Shown here: in pieces, positions 23,002-64,000 of the stretch
Layout: every line of letters begins with the position of its first letter
How positions within the stretch are numbered: the first letter of the stretch is position 1
Source of the DNA: Antedon mediterranea
Lineage: Eukaryota; Echinodermata; Crinoidea; Comatulida; Antedonidae
Direction of reading: 5' to 3'
DNA: 64,000 nt
Assembly: GCF_964355755.1 (NCBI RefSeq)
Contig: NC_092674.1
Location: 20,982,001-21,046,000, forward strand
Notes under the pieces: generated by a model
Told to the model about the DNA's origin: nothing
What the model saw: only the letters and a program-made list of their open reading frames with translations
Database searches by the model: none
Translations under genes and position numbers: made by a program

Positions 23002-24053
23002 TGTAATTGGACCTGGGGAGCCGGGACGCCCTCTATACCAATGAGTATAACCAAGGAACACAAACACTTGAGTACGGGTACTTCTTTGTCTTTATTCCAA
23101 AGCGGTAAAACTGCAAACAAACATAATCGATACATAGTCTAGTCACAAACATCATGAATGAAATGATTAATGGATTTATATAGTAAATATGTCAGAATGG
23201 TGAAATATTACATTCTCTACAAACAGAGATTATCAACTGTTTACAAACTTCAATTTCTTACAATAAAGTTCAGCGTTACGCATAACACACTTCAGTATAC
23301 ATCAAAACCTATGAACAATCGAATGTAAACATAATAACTGATTATTACAAATAAACTTACAGAGTGTGACTCAACATAATACGGATTCAATCTGAGGAAG
23401 CTTCGGGAAGCAAATCACTTGGATAACTTTAAAATGTCTAAAAAGAAACATATTATCACTAAATAATAACGTTGGTAAACACCGCCCTCAATCTCTAAAC
23501 TAACTCATAAATATTCATGACTAAGAAAAATCGGCGAGTGGAGGTCCTTTAGAAGAAGCTATAAATGACCAGAAACTAAGAAAATTATACGATTAAATTA
23601 TAACCTTCTAGTGCTTAAAATATATATGGATAAACGCTAGTTGTATTTTAGGCTTAACATACGGCATACAGTGCTAACATATGGCATACAACGTTAACAT
23701 AGGTGTACATTCTTCGTTAACGGGAAGCTCGAAACAACGACGAGCCACACCTTGTCATCCTCGTGGTAACATGTTGGACCAAAGATCCATAAAATTCTTC
23801 TAATATAATAAGTAACAGCTAACAAAATAACAACTATCAGATTCTAAGGTAAAAACATAACTACTATAATATAGGTTCCGAAACTCACCAGAAAACATTA
23901 AAACGGTGATAAACACAGGTAACTTTGCATCTTAAAGATACATCTTTCAAAGATGACTAACTTGTTAAAAAGAAAGTAACCTTGCGGTAGAGCTAATCTT
24001 AGTTGACCCCAGAGGGCGCTACGATCAATAAAACTCCTCAAACGGACAGCACA
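23002..24053 (-). repeat. 5' LTR of the BEL/Pao element
   Basis: This 1052-bp LTR would drive transcription of the element on the minus strand. Both ends match the other LTR (TGTAATTGGA on the plus strand at 23002, CAGCACA at 24047-24053). AATAAA on the minus strand lies at 23091-23096. Coding-sense bases following the LTR (rc of 22983-23001) read GTAAAAAGAGTATCACAG and should include the primer-binding site; I cannot name the tRNA. Confidence 0.93.
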
Positions 24054-26130
24054 AAATGGACTATGGATAGGAAAGGGCGATGGATCAGGAAAGAATGGGG
24101 CCATCATTACATGGGGTAGTTGGAGAACGTACGGATATAAATATTGTATGAGAAGTTTCAAAATGATGGTCAGACCATTCAACACGTTTTAGATAACTCT
24201 TCAATATTAAAATGGAAAACAATCAATAGTAAACTGAGGGTTAATTGTATGTTTTGTATCGACATTTTTATGGCAAATTTATATAAAAATATTGTAAATG
24301 AATGCTTTAAATTGTTCTGTTTTAAAAAATATTGGCAAATTTTAAATAAAAAGGTTTAGAAAATTAATTATGTATTATTTAGTATTCCAATTAATTATAG
24401 GAATGATCTATTTTGATGTGCTGATTACAACAGTGTGTAATTTTTATCTCATTTTAAAAGCTCTGCTAACATTTCTGACTGTTTTACTTCTCGTTTTGAT
24501 TTAGCTTTTCGCTTTTATTTTGTATCTCCATTGTGATCCAGCCACTGATACCCACAGCATTGTCATTTTTTTCAGTAATATGCCTTTGGATATACATATA
24601 TATATATATATATGTTTTTATTTATGGAAGTGAAGTGAAGTTTGACTTTTTATGTTTTTGTAACCTAATCACCGATATTTCCAATTTACATTAAGTGATC
24701 ATAATAAAGCCACTGATTTGACGAACATTCTTTTTGTCGTATAATTGTGTGTTGAGACCTGAAACTTGCAGAAAATTGATTAGAAATTGATTTTCGCAAT
24801 ATAAAATTTTAATTGTGCGTGCGCGCTGAATTTATTGCGCAATAGGCCATTTTTATTCCATACAAACTTGACAACTTATATAAATTATGATTTTATAAAC
24901 CTTAAATAAAAATGACTTATTGTTTTGAATTTATGATAATCCGAATCATAGAATTTCATAAAATAACACGTACGTTACGCTGCGCAAGTTCGGCGTTAAC
25001 GAAAACTTTATTACTTCAGATAAAGGTTTCATTTCTGGTAAAGTTACAAAATACTATGCTTACAAGTTTTTGCCCCAAATAGGGGTATTTTCCGATCGTG
25101 GTATACACTGTCTAATGGATGTCAATTTGAAAAATTCCCGCACACAATAATACGAGGACACTTCGCATTTTCCTATCTCCTCCTACGATAATTGTTTTTA
25201 ATAGCTGAAAACCGATTGAACAGTTCGAGTACAGCATCATAATGTTGAAGACAGGCCGATTTTCTTTTAAAAATGCTATTTTGATACATGTAATATACGT
25301 TTTTACAAATGTATTGATTTGTGATGAATGGAACATTCCAAATTATTTGGTTTAACCATAGAGGTATAGATTTAGATTTATGGGCCCCCTTGGAGAATAA
25401 ACATAAATAGTTTTGCAATGCTGTACAATACTGTTAAGGTATTAACCACTTTTGATCGCAATTTGAATCGCAAATTTCTTACTGTGAGTGTTGGTACTGT
25501 TAGATATAATATAAACAAATATACAAATAAACTTTATTACTGTGAGTGTGGGTAGGCCCTACTGTTAGATTATAAACATATAATATACAAATAAATAAAC
25601 GTTATTACTGACAGTTGCTTCTCAACGTTTGTATTAAATAATAATTTAAAAATATATAAACGTACGTAGTGGTGTATCGTTACATGTACTTTACTATTTC
25701 AATCGACTATGACAGTGAGAGTTTTAACAAAGTATTAAATCGTAAATGTTTTACTGTATTTAGTGGTATATTATTTATAGGCCTATAAAACATTAAAAAC
25801 AATATTTCGTTACTGAGTGGATAAGAATATATTTTAAAATGTTTCCTCTTTGTACCTATCTTCTTCCCCCATCCCTCAACCCTTAATGTTACATACAAAA
25901 CACAAATTGTGTTTGTTTAAATGAGTCCAAATAAAAAAATTTGACTCATTTTGTTTCTCTCTCGGAAGTAATTCCCAGGGTGCTAATTTTAGCTGACTAC
26001 ATAAATCATCGTGTATATTTATTCGTTTCTGTAAACGACAATGTATTATAGTCCTGCAGTACGTACATTTGAAATCTCCATTTTTTTCTCGCTGGAAAAT
26101 ACTGTGTATTCGAGAACCATCTGTGGGCAC
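24054..26130. other. Non-coding stretch right of the LTR element
   Basis: No gene is recognised. A (TA)n run with TATATATATATATATATG lies at about 24595-24613. A diverged direct repeat of about 75 bp with TTACTGTGAGTGT and TATACAAATAAAC occurs around 25480-25605. An 84-codon minus ORF at 25876-26130 has some Cys/His pairs but no recognisable fold. A palindrome-like GTACGCGAGCGAAGCGAGCG lies at about 26137. The sequence directly after the LTR does not continue the LINE seen on the other side. Confidence 0.45.
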
Positions 26131-26169
26131 GACCTAGATTGTACGCGAGCGAAGCGAGCGTACCATCTA

Positions 26170-27559
26170 GTTATACTAATTAAACTAACTATAATCTTTC
26201 TACAGATAAGATCTTAGCATATTGTAATATACAAAAGATTTTTTTTTAAAGCCCATTATTTTGCTTTATCATTCTAAATTAACTTGATCTTCAGCATATT
26301 GTAATATTATTATGAATTGACAATTTATAATTGGACCTATTTACTCATACATAGCGAACGCATGACTGAACATTACTGGCAAGTAGTTCTTCCAAATAAA
26401 AGTCTTTTCGTCATTAAATGAGTGAGCATAGAGCATATAATCGGTGTCACTTCTGGAGGAATTAAAATATAATTGTGTAGCCTATACACAAATTACAGCG
26501 TGTACGTTGGTCTTCAGAAACCTGTTCGCTCATAAGTAAGTTTAATATTTATTTTCACTTATATTTTTATCTGTTTAAGTTAAGGTGAAAATAAAGAATA
26601 ATACATTAATATAACAATTCACTTTCATTTTTACGAGGTTGTTAAATTATAATTTTGCTAAAAAAATAGGGTAGTCAATAAGCGCATTAGATTGGACATC
26701 CTGATATCAATGTTATGGTTTTTACATATCTTAACCACATTTTACACAACCACAAATTACTGGTTAAATAACCTTATATTGTTTCTTAGACGCACTATTG
26801 GTAGTTCGTCGGTGAGCACAAGCATATTTTACAAATCTTAGACTGGACTAGCGTCTATTTCTGCTTATGTCAAGATAGTTTAAAAGTGCTAAAGTGAAAT
26901 ACTGAGGTTTTTAATAAAAATGTTGATCTATGGAATGGGTTTCGTCATTAAGTTTGAAGTAAAGTAAACGTAAACATCCGATTGGGTAAATTTGTAAAAC
27001 TTATAAAAACTTGAGAGACCCGTGTTGCTAAACACGTTTAATAAACTCCTGACTCACCAAACAACTTATTATTTGTTCATTTTTGTTACCCTGACTTTCT
27101 ACTCAATATTTTTTATTCAGTTTGAAGTTCAGATTTTCCTAACTTTATCTTTTCAGATTTTTAGTAATGACATTTTTACAGTGAGATGTACACATTCCCC
27201 CTTTCCGTAAAAAAAAGAACCCCTGATTCTTGTGTAGAGAATTATGTCTAACGACAAACGAGAATAAATTCTGCGTTGAATGCTGAGGGCAACCTAGTAC
27301 CATGGGCTACTGTAGCATTTTCTGTCACTTATTAAATGAATCAATGCTGCACTCAGCAGACACGATATTGCTAGTTTGCGATACAAAATTTAAAAAATGT
27401 ATCTTTTACAGTAAATACAAAGTACAGACGTGGTGCATCTTTCGTAATTTTATCATAAGTCGTATTTCTTTCCTGATTGTAGAATTAAGTTCTAGAATGT
27501 TTTTGATTACTTATCTACGAATTGTTTTCTTATTTATTAAGAATAAGTGATAAATTGCA
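26170..27559. other. Upstream region of the PAN/FA-domain gene
   Basis: AT-rich and non-coding. The two short plus ORFs at 27022 and 27302 show no known motifs and no splice signals linking them to the gene downstream. Core promoter elements could not be assigned with confidence. Confidence 0.35.
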
Positions 27560-29469
27560 ATGGATTTGTTGAAGAAGTTAAGTTGTTTTATCTGTGTACT
27601 GATCATTGTTTACAACACTGGTAAGTATTAAATATATAATAATAGTTATTGATTCTTTCCATATACTGCGTTTGTTGTAACCAACAAATGTCCTCAACTC
27701 TGATTATAACTACATTTTGACAAACTTGTTTGTCCTATTGCCATAGCGCTTTTGAAAACTTAATCGAAAACGACCACACACAAACGTTATGTGGTTGTGG
27801 TGCCTCTTATTGTATTGAAACTAAAGCAAGACATGACTTTTAAATTGTTGGTATAAAAAAATTATGTTATTGTTTAAAACCCGAAAAGCGTTATTAAATC
27901 AATGTTTCACAATACAAATAATGTTTTCGTGCAACAAATTTGTCCTTTGTATTGTGATTACTTTTATATTTTATTTTTTTTATTTTGTAAATTTAGAGTC
28001 AAGCTTGGTTCGTACATTACACGAACATAACTGTTTTTTGTCAAACATGATGGTCCGTAATAAGAAAGACTATAATGTTAAAATGGATCGTGTTGTTAAC
28101 TCTTGTTCTGCCATTCAATGCGTCAGCTTTTGTACTCTTGACCCAACATGCGTGTCTATCCGTTTTGATAGAATTAATTCATGTGTGATGTATAGCAGCG
28201 TCGAAAGCGGTAGTTTAGATACTGACAATGGTCAACCTACATACTACGAAATTTCCAAGGTATTTATGGCATGTCCATGGATGTTTTCTGCTTAATAACA
28301 CAAAACAATACATGATTAACTACAACTAGTATTATAGTATGCAACAAATACATTTCGGCTGATAAAAATTCCCAACAAATTGTATTATGCTCACAACCAA
28401 CCAATACTGCGGCGGCTGCGTAAATCTGCTGTAGTATTGCGGCGCGCCAATGTGTACGTAATACTCATTACGGTTTTAAGAAGGCCTGGGCTTATCTGTC
28501 TTATCGTTCAGTTTTCATTTTTCTAATTACTATTTAGGAAACTTAGAATGTGTATATTACAACTTTCGCAAGCCTGTAAAAACAATAGTCCGTATTGCGC
28601 ATTCGCAACTTAAATTCTTCCATATTCATCATTGTCATTTACTATTTTTTATTCTTTACACGTAGATAAAAAATCATGAATCTATTGGTTACAATGAAAA
28701 CGACGAGGTCAAATGCTTTTACCAATATGGATATGAATGTCAAAATATGAGTAAGTTAATTACTGTCATTACACGACGAAGGGTAGAGGTTTCCGTGTTA
28801 AACAAAGTACATCTAATTCAAAATGATTTTTGAAGGCTCGCGCTCAAAGTTGTAATATCATTGTTTAATATCATTATCATGTTATGATTAATTAAATTGT
28901 GCTTGGTTTATAAGAACACCGTACATTGACCAATCACGGCGCGATGGATCCCGTCCTAACTGCCTATACGTCATGGGGAACAAGCTTAATTTGTTTTTGT
29001 TTGTTTAGTTATTACTAGTTTTATCTATTTTTTCACTACAGTCTGCAAAGAATATGTTACAACTGCCAACTACGAATATCGTTTTGATAACCCAATACTA
29101 CAAGTAGAAACGACGACAAGAATAGAGTTCAGTGTCGTTGCTAAAAATGATGTTCACATTGCGTTATCGTCAAGTCCGGAGGTTATGATACCAATGTATG
29201 AGATTGTGATTGGTGGTTGGGAAAATACTCAATCAGTCATTCGCCGCTGTGCGCAGTGTCCAGATAAGAAAATATATTTTGAAGCTGGAATAATATCTGT
29301 GGATGAGTTTACAAAATTCTGGATATCGTTTGTAAATGGATCAATACGTGTTGGTCTGGAAGGCAGTGACCATTTCATGGAATGGGATGACCCGTATCCA
29401 TTTCCTGTCAAATACGTTGGATTCTCAACGTGGTATAACATCAAAGGAATTTTTCAATTTTGCCATTGA
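27560..29469 (+). CDS. Secreted PAN/apple + Methyltransf_FA domain protein, 278 aa
   Basis: Four exons join with consistent phases and GT/AG sites: 27560-27620, 27997-28259, 28666-28750, 29042-29469. Exon 1 encodes a signal peptide (MDLLKKLSCFICVLIIVYNT). Exon 2 (about residues 21-108) has six cysteines in the spacing of a PAN/apple-like domain (NCFLSN ... NSCSAIQCVSFCTLDPTCVS ... NSCVMYSS), a fold used for binding proteins or glycans. Exon 4 (residues 137-278) matches the farnesoic acid O-methyltransferase-type domain: IEFSVVAKNDVHIALSSSP, YEIVIGGWENTQSVIR, FWISFVNGSIRVGLEG and KYVGFSTWYNIKGIFQFC. In animals this domain usually appears in secreted, lectin-like proteins, and methyltransferase activity is doubtful. 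I infer an extracellular binding or defence role. The ligand is unknown. A missing or extra exon cannot be excluded. Confidence 0.82.
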
Positions 29470-31400
29470 AAGTTTTTATTCATGTCCATCTTTTTAAAAT
29501 TAAGCACGGCAGGTGTAAGCTAGGCCTTCCTCAATCAAAATATTAGGCACGATAGGAAAGTAGAAAGATAGAATTACTTCTGTTTAAAGATATCAAATAA
29601 CCCTGATTTAACGTTATCTTATTTATTGTCTTGCTTGCTTTGATAATTTAAATGCTCATGAGCTCATAATTGCATACAATCAAATTTGATGATAATTTTC
29701 AATCAAGAACAACTCGACTATATTTCAGATCTTGTTGAGATGTTAAATGAGATTTGTGTACAGTATTATTGGCTGACATGGCGTTTGTTTTGTATTATTA
29801 CGAACTAACCCAAACTCTACATAGGCCTATTGCTTTTTATTATTGTCTAAAAGTCGCTTGTCATTCAATTGGAAGGGATCATTTATATTCTTGTTACGAA
29901 TAAATTAAATAAAAACGTGAATCAGAAAGATATAATTATATTTTTGTAGAATAGATCTTTTAAATAGCATCAACTTTGTTTAAAACAAATCAGATTGTTT
30001 TGTTTTTGTTCTTGCCTTGAAGAATGTGAAATGGTAAACTTATTTTTGTTTATACTAAAATGAAATTTGAAATGCCTAATAAAGCATTTGCATCGGTTTA
30101 AAAAAAAAGAGATATTTATTTTTAGTATTTGTCACAACACTGATTCGTTCAGTAGCTCTTTCCAGCGGATGAAAGGTTCAACTATTTATTAGCATCAGAT
30201 ATTTGGTCTTGACAGGTCTTGACCCGATGGTATCCACTGTAGACTATTGAGAAAATTGCTTCTGAAAACAGTCCAATTCTCTTTGTCTTATTTTCAAAAC
30301 TACTACATTGGGGTACAGTTCCTGAACAAGGCAAGACAACGTTTCACCGATCTATAAAGTAATAGAAAACCCCACTGGACAATGAAATCAATAATGGTAA
30401 CTTTAATTCTGTAAAAAACAAGAATAATTTCAAAATTAAGTACATTGCCGAAAAATGCAGAGACAGAAATTCATCGTTTGCAATATTCTTACGCTGCGTC
30501 TGTACTATCAAACAAGTTTGACAAAAGTTGTGATTTGCCCAAACATGGTAGTGATATGCCCAAATATAGTAGTGAAATGACATTATCATGTCCATATATG
30601 AGCACATCACAATTACATTAAGTTTGATATTGTAGACAGAGATTTACATTGTGAATACATTCACAATAAAGAATTTCAGAGACAGACTGTCAAAATCACT
30701 TTATCAATAAATATGAATCCTATACAACCATGAGGATTTACAAAGAGAGACTAAAAAATCTTATAGGCTTTCAGTCTAATGATCAAGGTACATCAAGGTA
30801 TTACAATGGATAGCTTATCATCTGGACTACTTTAAAATGTAAATTACAATTTTGCCATTTTAAGATTATATACTTATAGATAATAGGTTTTTTTTTAGTA
30901 GGCCTACCGTAGAAAGCATACACCTGTTTGGTGACAGTTTATGATTTTTATTTTCCATGCTATAATGACATGCTTTTGCCTTCCCTTCAATTGTTTGTCT
31001 TTTTTATTTTATATTTTGTAAATGTATTTTATTTGCCTGAATAAATAACAATAACACTAAATGGAACTCTATTCCAACCTTCTCTATTTCCGTATACAAA
31101 ATTGCAATCAGTTATATAATAATTTAAATTAAAAACACATATAATACAGGCAATAAAACATATAAATATACATTGACGAAATGATTAAAATTAAAATCAA
31201 TTTCTAAATACGTCGTCGATATTACAAATCTTAAAAAATCTACGAAATTCATCAAAATTACCATATGAATGAATGAATGAAAAGGTATCATTAATTAAAA
31301 TTACTATTTTTTTAAATTATCAAGATTACCGCACGGAAGATAAATTATTGTAATTGTTATTCATTAGCATGCATGCACACAGTCGTACCATGCTATAGGG

Positions 31401-31404
<4 letters not shown>
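29470..31404. other. Non-coding stretch with dispersed repeats
   Basis: This holds copy 2 of a dispersed repeat (29829-30008) and a segment at about 30520-30680 that resembles parts of ABCC intron 21 (near 37560-37680 and 56850-56950). A GAATGAATGAATGAA run lies near 31267. No exon-like ORF is seen; the 88-codon minus ORF at 30344-30610 lies in the repeat. Confidence 0.45.
29829..30008 (+). repeat. Dispersed repeat, copy 2
   Basis: Same orientation as 11964-12146: it shares ATTGTCTAAAAGTCGCTTGT, ATTCTTGTTACGAATAAATT and AATCAGATTG, with substitutions and small indels. It contains AATAAA near 29898, which could serve as a polyadenylation signal for the gene ending at 29469 (inference only). 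Confidence 0.75.

Positions 31405-31452
<48 letters not shown>
31405..31452. repeat. (TA)n microsatellite
   Basis: Uninterrupted TA dinucleotides of about 48 bp. The tyrosine/isoleucine-rich end of a 78-codon minus ORF here is a translation of this run and not a gene. Confidence 0.95.
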
Positions 31453-31456
<4 letters not shown>

Positions 31457-31723
31457 TCGATATAATAGTGTTGACTTTCTTTACAAATATTCCCTTTCAT
31501 CTGTAACAAACATCTTTCTTCAGTGTCAGACAAACAAAAACGGCATTTCTTAACGTCCTGGGAAATCCAAGAAACTAGATGTATGTATGATAACATAATA
31601 AGTTCGCAGAAAGAAGGTCTTTCTGCTTCAACATAAATCAATGAAAGAGAAATATTGAAGTTTATACAATATAATGGATACGAGTGATTAACAGCGTCCT
31701 ATTTCAATACAAACAAAATATTT

Positions 31724-32432
31724 AAATACATATAGGTCTAGGCACTTATCTGTGAATTAATTATTAGATATTTATTATTGTTCGTGGAAATCAATCAACC
31801 ATTGATTCAATTGCATACATCGTTAATAAAGTACAAAACTAAACAGACATAGAGAAACCATCACACCACAATTTAATTAGTACAGACTGTTATAACGATG
31901 CAATAAAAACGTTTGCCAACAATAGTTTAATTATAGATTGTGTAATTAAATTAAACTTACAAAATTTAAACATCTAAAATATCTGTTTAAACGAATTAGA
32001 CTACACAACAATGGGTTCCAAAGATAGGTCATTAGATCTTTTGTATTTGATATTGCTTGATCAGTTGTTGTTAGTTCCATGTTGATCACGAATGTAAATA
32101 TTATGTGTGTATTGTTTTGCTTGTGTTTTTCTGCCAAGAAAACCAATATCATTGTACTATGTATGAATGACTTAATAAATTGAATCTGAATCTGAGGTAA
32201 ATTGTACATAATACTTGTTGTAGTAATAATCAGGTTAGAAGTAAAACAATTACTGTCTCTCATAATGATCCCTAAATGAACATAAACATAAGCAACAGAA
32301 AGGAGGCTCGTTACGTCCAGTTCCTTGTCAGTGTAAGACGTAATATTGGCTTATGAAACATACTTTAATGAGTAAATTAGATGACAGTACTATTATCTAA
32401 TTTTGTTTACAGAACCACTTCTGCTTAGTCGG
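31724..32432 (-). other. 3' flank of ABCC copy A; left limit of the duplicated unit
   Basis: From ACATATAGGTCTA at about 31724 to the stop codon at 32433 this matches 53213-53842 downstream of copy B, whereas sequence left of 31724 does not. That places one duplication boundary here. A copy-A-only insertion of about 200 bp at roughly 31997-32193 ends in AATCTGAATCTGA, a tail of the kind seen at LINE/SINE 3' ends. No polyadenylation signal could be assigned with confidence. Confidence 0.65.
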
Positions 32433-52410
<19,978 letters not shown>

Positions 52411-53842
52411 TTTCACTTACAATTCATGAGAGCTGTACTGCAGCCTATGTATTAGTCTTACGGAACACAGTTGTACTATATTATGACCTTATAATACTAA
52501 GCATGATTAAGTGATATGTTTTACTGTTTATTGAGGTCAGACCATTATAATTTACTACTGTGTATTAATTGTTAATTATTTGCCAACTTGTTGTGTATTA
52601 AGTTGCATTGCCGTTGAGAGTACAATTTCGTGTGATTTTTTTATTGGTATTATTTCCACTTTCAACGCATAAATTGATTATAAAACGTCTTTATTATTGT
52701 TTTAAATTTATATCGGGATACTATGTTATATTCGGAGTAGAAATTATCGTCATCGTATGTTTTTAATAGTACAAGTCCAACTGTAGGCCTATGCTGTTTT
52801 GTAGGCGTAGTCATTATTTGAAAATAAAACGTCTTTATTATTGTTTTAAATTTATATCGGGAATTATTTTGTTAATGTTGTATTTGGAGTATAAGAAATT
52901 ATCGTCTCAACGAAATTGTTTTTCAAAAGCCTTTGCTGTTTTGTAGGCGTGCTCATAATTTCCACTTTCAACGCATAAATATTTTGGTATATTCGGAGTA
53001 GAAATTATCGTCACAAAGATATTGTTTTAATAATAAAAGTACACCTGTAGGCCTATGTTTTTAAGAATCAATGGGACTCCCAAAACAGTTAGGAGAGTGA
53101 AGGTATTATAGCATGTATTATTATTATAGACTCTGCCACTATACATAGGTCATTTAACTTCCACTCAAGAGATGAGGCAGAATATAAAACGACATAAAAT
53201 GTTCTAGCGGAAAATACATATAGGTCTATGCACTTGTCTAGAAATTAATTATTAGATATCTATTATTGTTCGTGAGAATCAATCAGATGAGATATTTGTT
53301 TTTACTTCTCTTTGAAACCAAAGTAACCATTGATTCAATTACATACATCGTTAATAAAGTACAAAACTATACAGACATAGAGAAAACATCACACAACAAT
53401 TAAAATAGTACAGACCGTTGTTATAACGATGCAATAAAAATGTTTGCCAACCATAGTTTAATTATAGATTGTGTAATTAAATTAAACTTACAAAATGTAA
53501 ACATCTAAAATATCTGTATGAACGAATGAGGTAAATTGTACATAATACTTTTCTTGTAGTAATCAAATTAGAAGTAAAAAAATTACTGTCTCTCATAATA
53601 ACCCCTAAACTAACATAAACAAAAACGTAAGCAACAGAAACGAGGTTCGTTACGTCCCGTTCCTTGTCAGTGTAAGACGTAATATTGGCTTATGAAACAT
53701 ACTTTAATGAGTAAATAGACGACAGCATGAAACGGTCCCATTTTGAAAACTGACTGATCATAATTAAAAATGATTTAATTAAAATAAAGTAGTACTGTGC
53801 TGTTACCTAATTTTGTTTACAGAACCACTTCTGCTTAGTAGG
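52411..53842. other. Intergenic region between the ABCC copies
   Basis: It contains the 5' flank of copy A (ATG at 52410 in the context GTGAAAATGCC), a tandem repeat at 52653-53060, and from 53213 the 3' flank of copy B, homologous to 31724 onward. The promoter of copy A must lie within about 0.8 kb. I could not assign a TATA box or initiator. Confidence 0.6.
52653..53060. repeat. Tandem repeat upstream of copy A
   Basis: Blocks TTTCCACTTTCAACGCATAA (52653, 52960), AAAACGTCTTTATTATTG (52682, 52827) and GGAGTA-GAAATTATCGTC (about 52735, 52888, 52997) recur in order, each set followed by TGTAGGC. The period is about 145-150 bp. Confidence 0.75.
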
Positions 53843-63961
<10,119 letters not shown>

Positions 63962-64000
63962 CTAATAAAAACAATTATAGTAATGTTTCGCAATTGGTTA

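Larger units (their letters stand above)
15823..24053 (-). mobile_element. BEL/Pao LTR retrotransposon, complete but defective
   Basis: The element is 8231 bp with two direct LTRs that begin TG and end CA in the coding (minus) sense. Inside, the order is gag with zinc knuckles, aspartic protease with a DDQS active site, reverse transcriptase with YMDD, RNase H, integrase and a C-terminal domain. This order and the motifs are typical of BEL/Pao. In the coding sense a purine-rich tract, GGAGGGAG, lies directly before the 3' LTR (16889-16896), the expected plus-strand primer. Two in-frame stops, several frameshifts and an integrase deletion make it non-functional. Neighbouring 5-bp flanks (TAAGG and AAATG) do not match, so no target duplication is seen. 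It interrupts a LINE remnant on its left. Confidence 0.93.

Noticed and set aside
25876-26130. 84-codon minus ORF with Cys and His pairs as a zinc-finger exon
   Set aside because: CTYC...HCRLQ...HDDLC does not match a known spacing, and no splice partners were found. It could be a remnant but is not supportable.
31405-31641. 78-codon minus ORF ending in repeated YI
   Set aside because: The end is a translation of the (TA)n microsatellite, and the rest has no support.

Overview
The window looks like nuclear DNA of a marine invertebrate, most likely an echinoderm. It is AT-rich, has intron-split genes with GT/AG junctions, and is packed with transposable elements. The palindrome TAGGCCTA recurs in the non-coding DNA, a pattern I associate with echinoderm genomes. 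I recognised no bacterial operon, CRISPR array or tRNA.

Layout. 1-1680: no recognised gene. About 1681-10096: a large inverted repeat with arms of roughly 2.4-2.9 kb around a 67-bp spacer at 4574-4640. The right arm is split by a 3.04-kb DNA transposon (6369-9407) that itself holds a nested inverted-repeat element; the other arm preserves the empty site, so the 4-bp target duplication TTAC can be read directly. A 226-codon unidentified ORF (10028-10708, minus) overlaps the right end. 10801-14255: several tandem and dispersed repeats. 14658-15822: a decayed LINE endonuclease region. 15823-24053: a complete but broken BEL/Pao LTR retrotransposon on the minus strand (two LTRs, gag, protease, RT, RNase H, integrase). 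27560-29469: a four-exon plus-strand gene for a small secreted protein with a PAN/apple-like domain followed by a farnesoic-acid-O-methyltransferase-type (Methyltransf_FA) domain.

31724 to the right edge: a tandem duplication of an ABCC4/MRP4-like ABC transporter gene, both copies on the minus strand. Copy A (32433-52410) can be assembled into 27 exons with consistent phases, coding for 1292 residues with two complete nucleotide-binding domains. Copy B (53843-63961) shows exons 11-27 and runs off the window; a 2-nt deletion in its exon 25 shifts the frame immediately after the NBD2 signature, removing Walker B and the H-loop.

The introns of the two copies act as a natural before/after comparison for mobile elements. 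The most interesting result is a family of dispersed elements with a (GACC)n core, a shared 5' end and a 3' hairpin ending in ACT-AAAA. One neighbouring long copy carries remnants of an APE-type endonuclease gene. This structure resembles non-autonomous Helentrons. A 5S-rRNA-derived SINE nested inside a TIR element, and two TTAA-flanked MITE copies, are further copy-A-only insertions.
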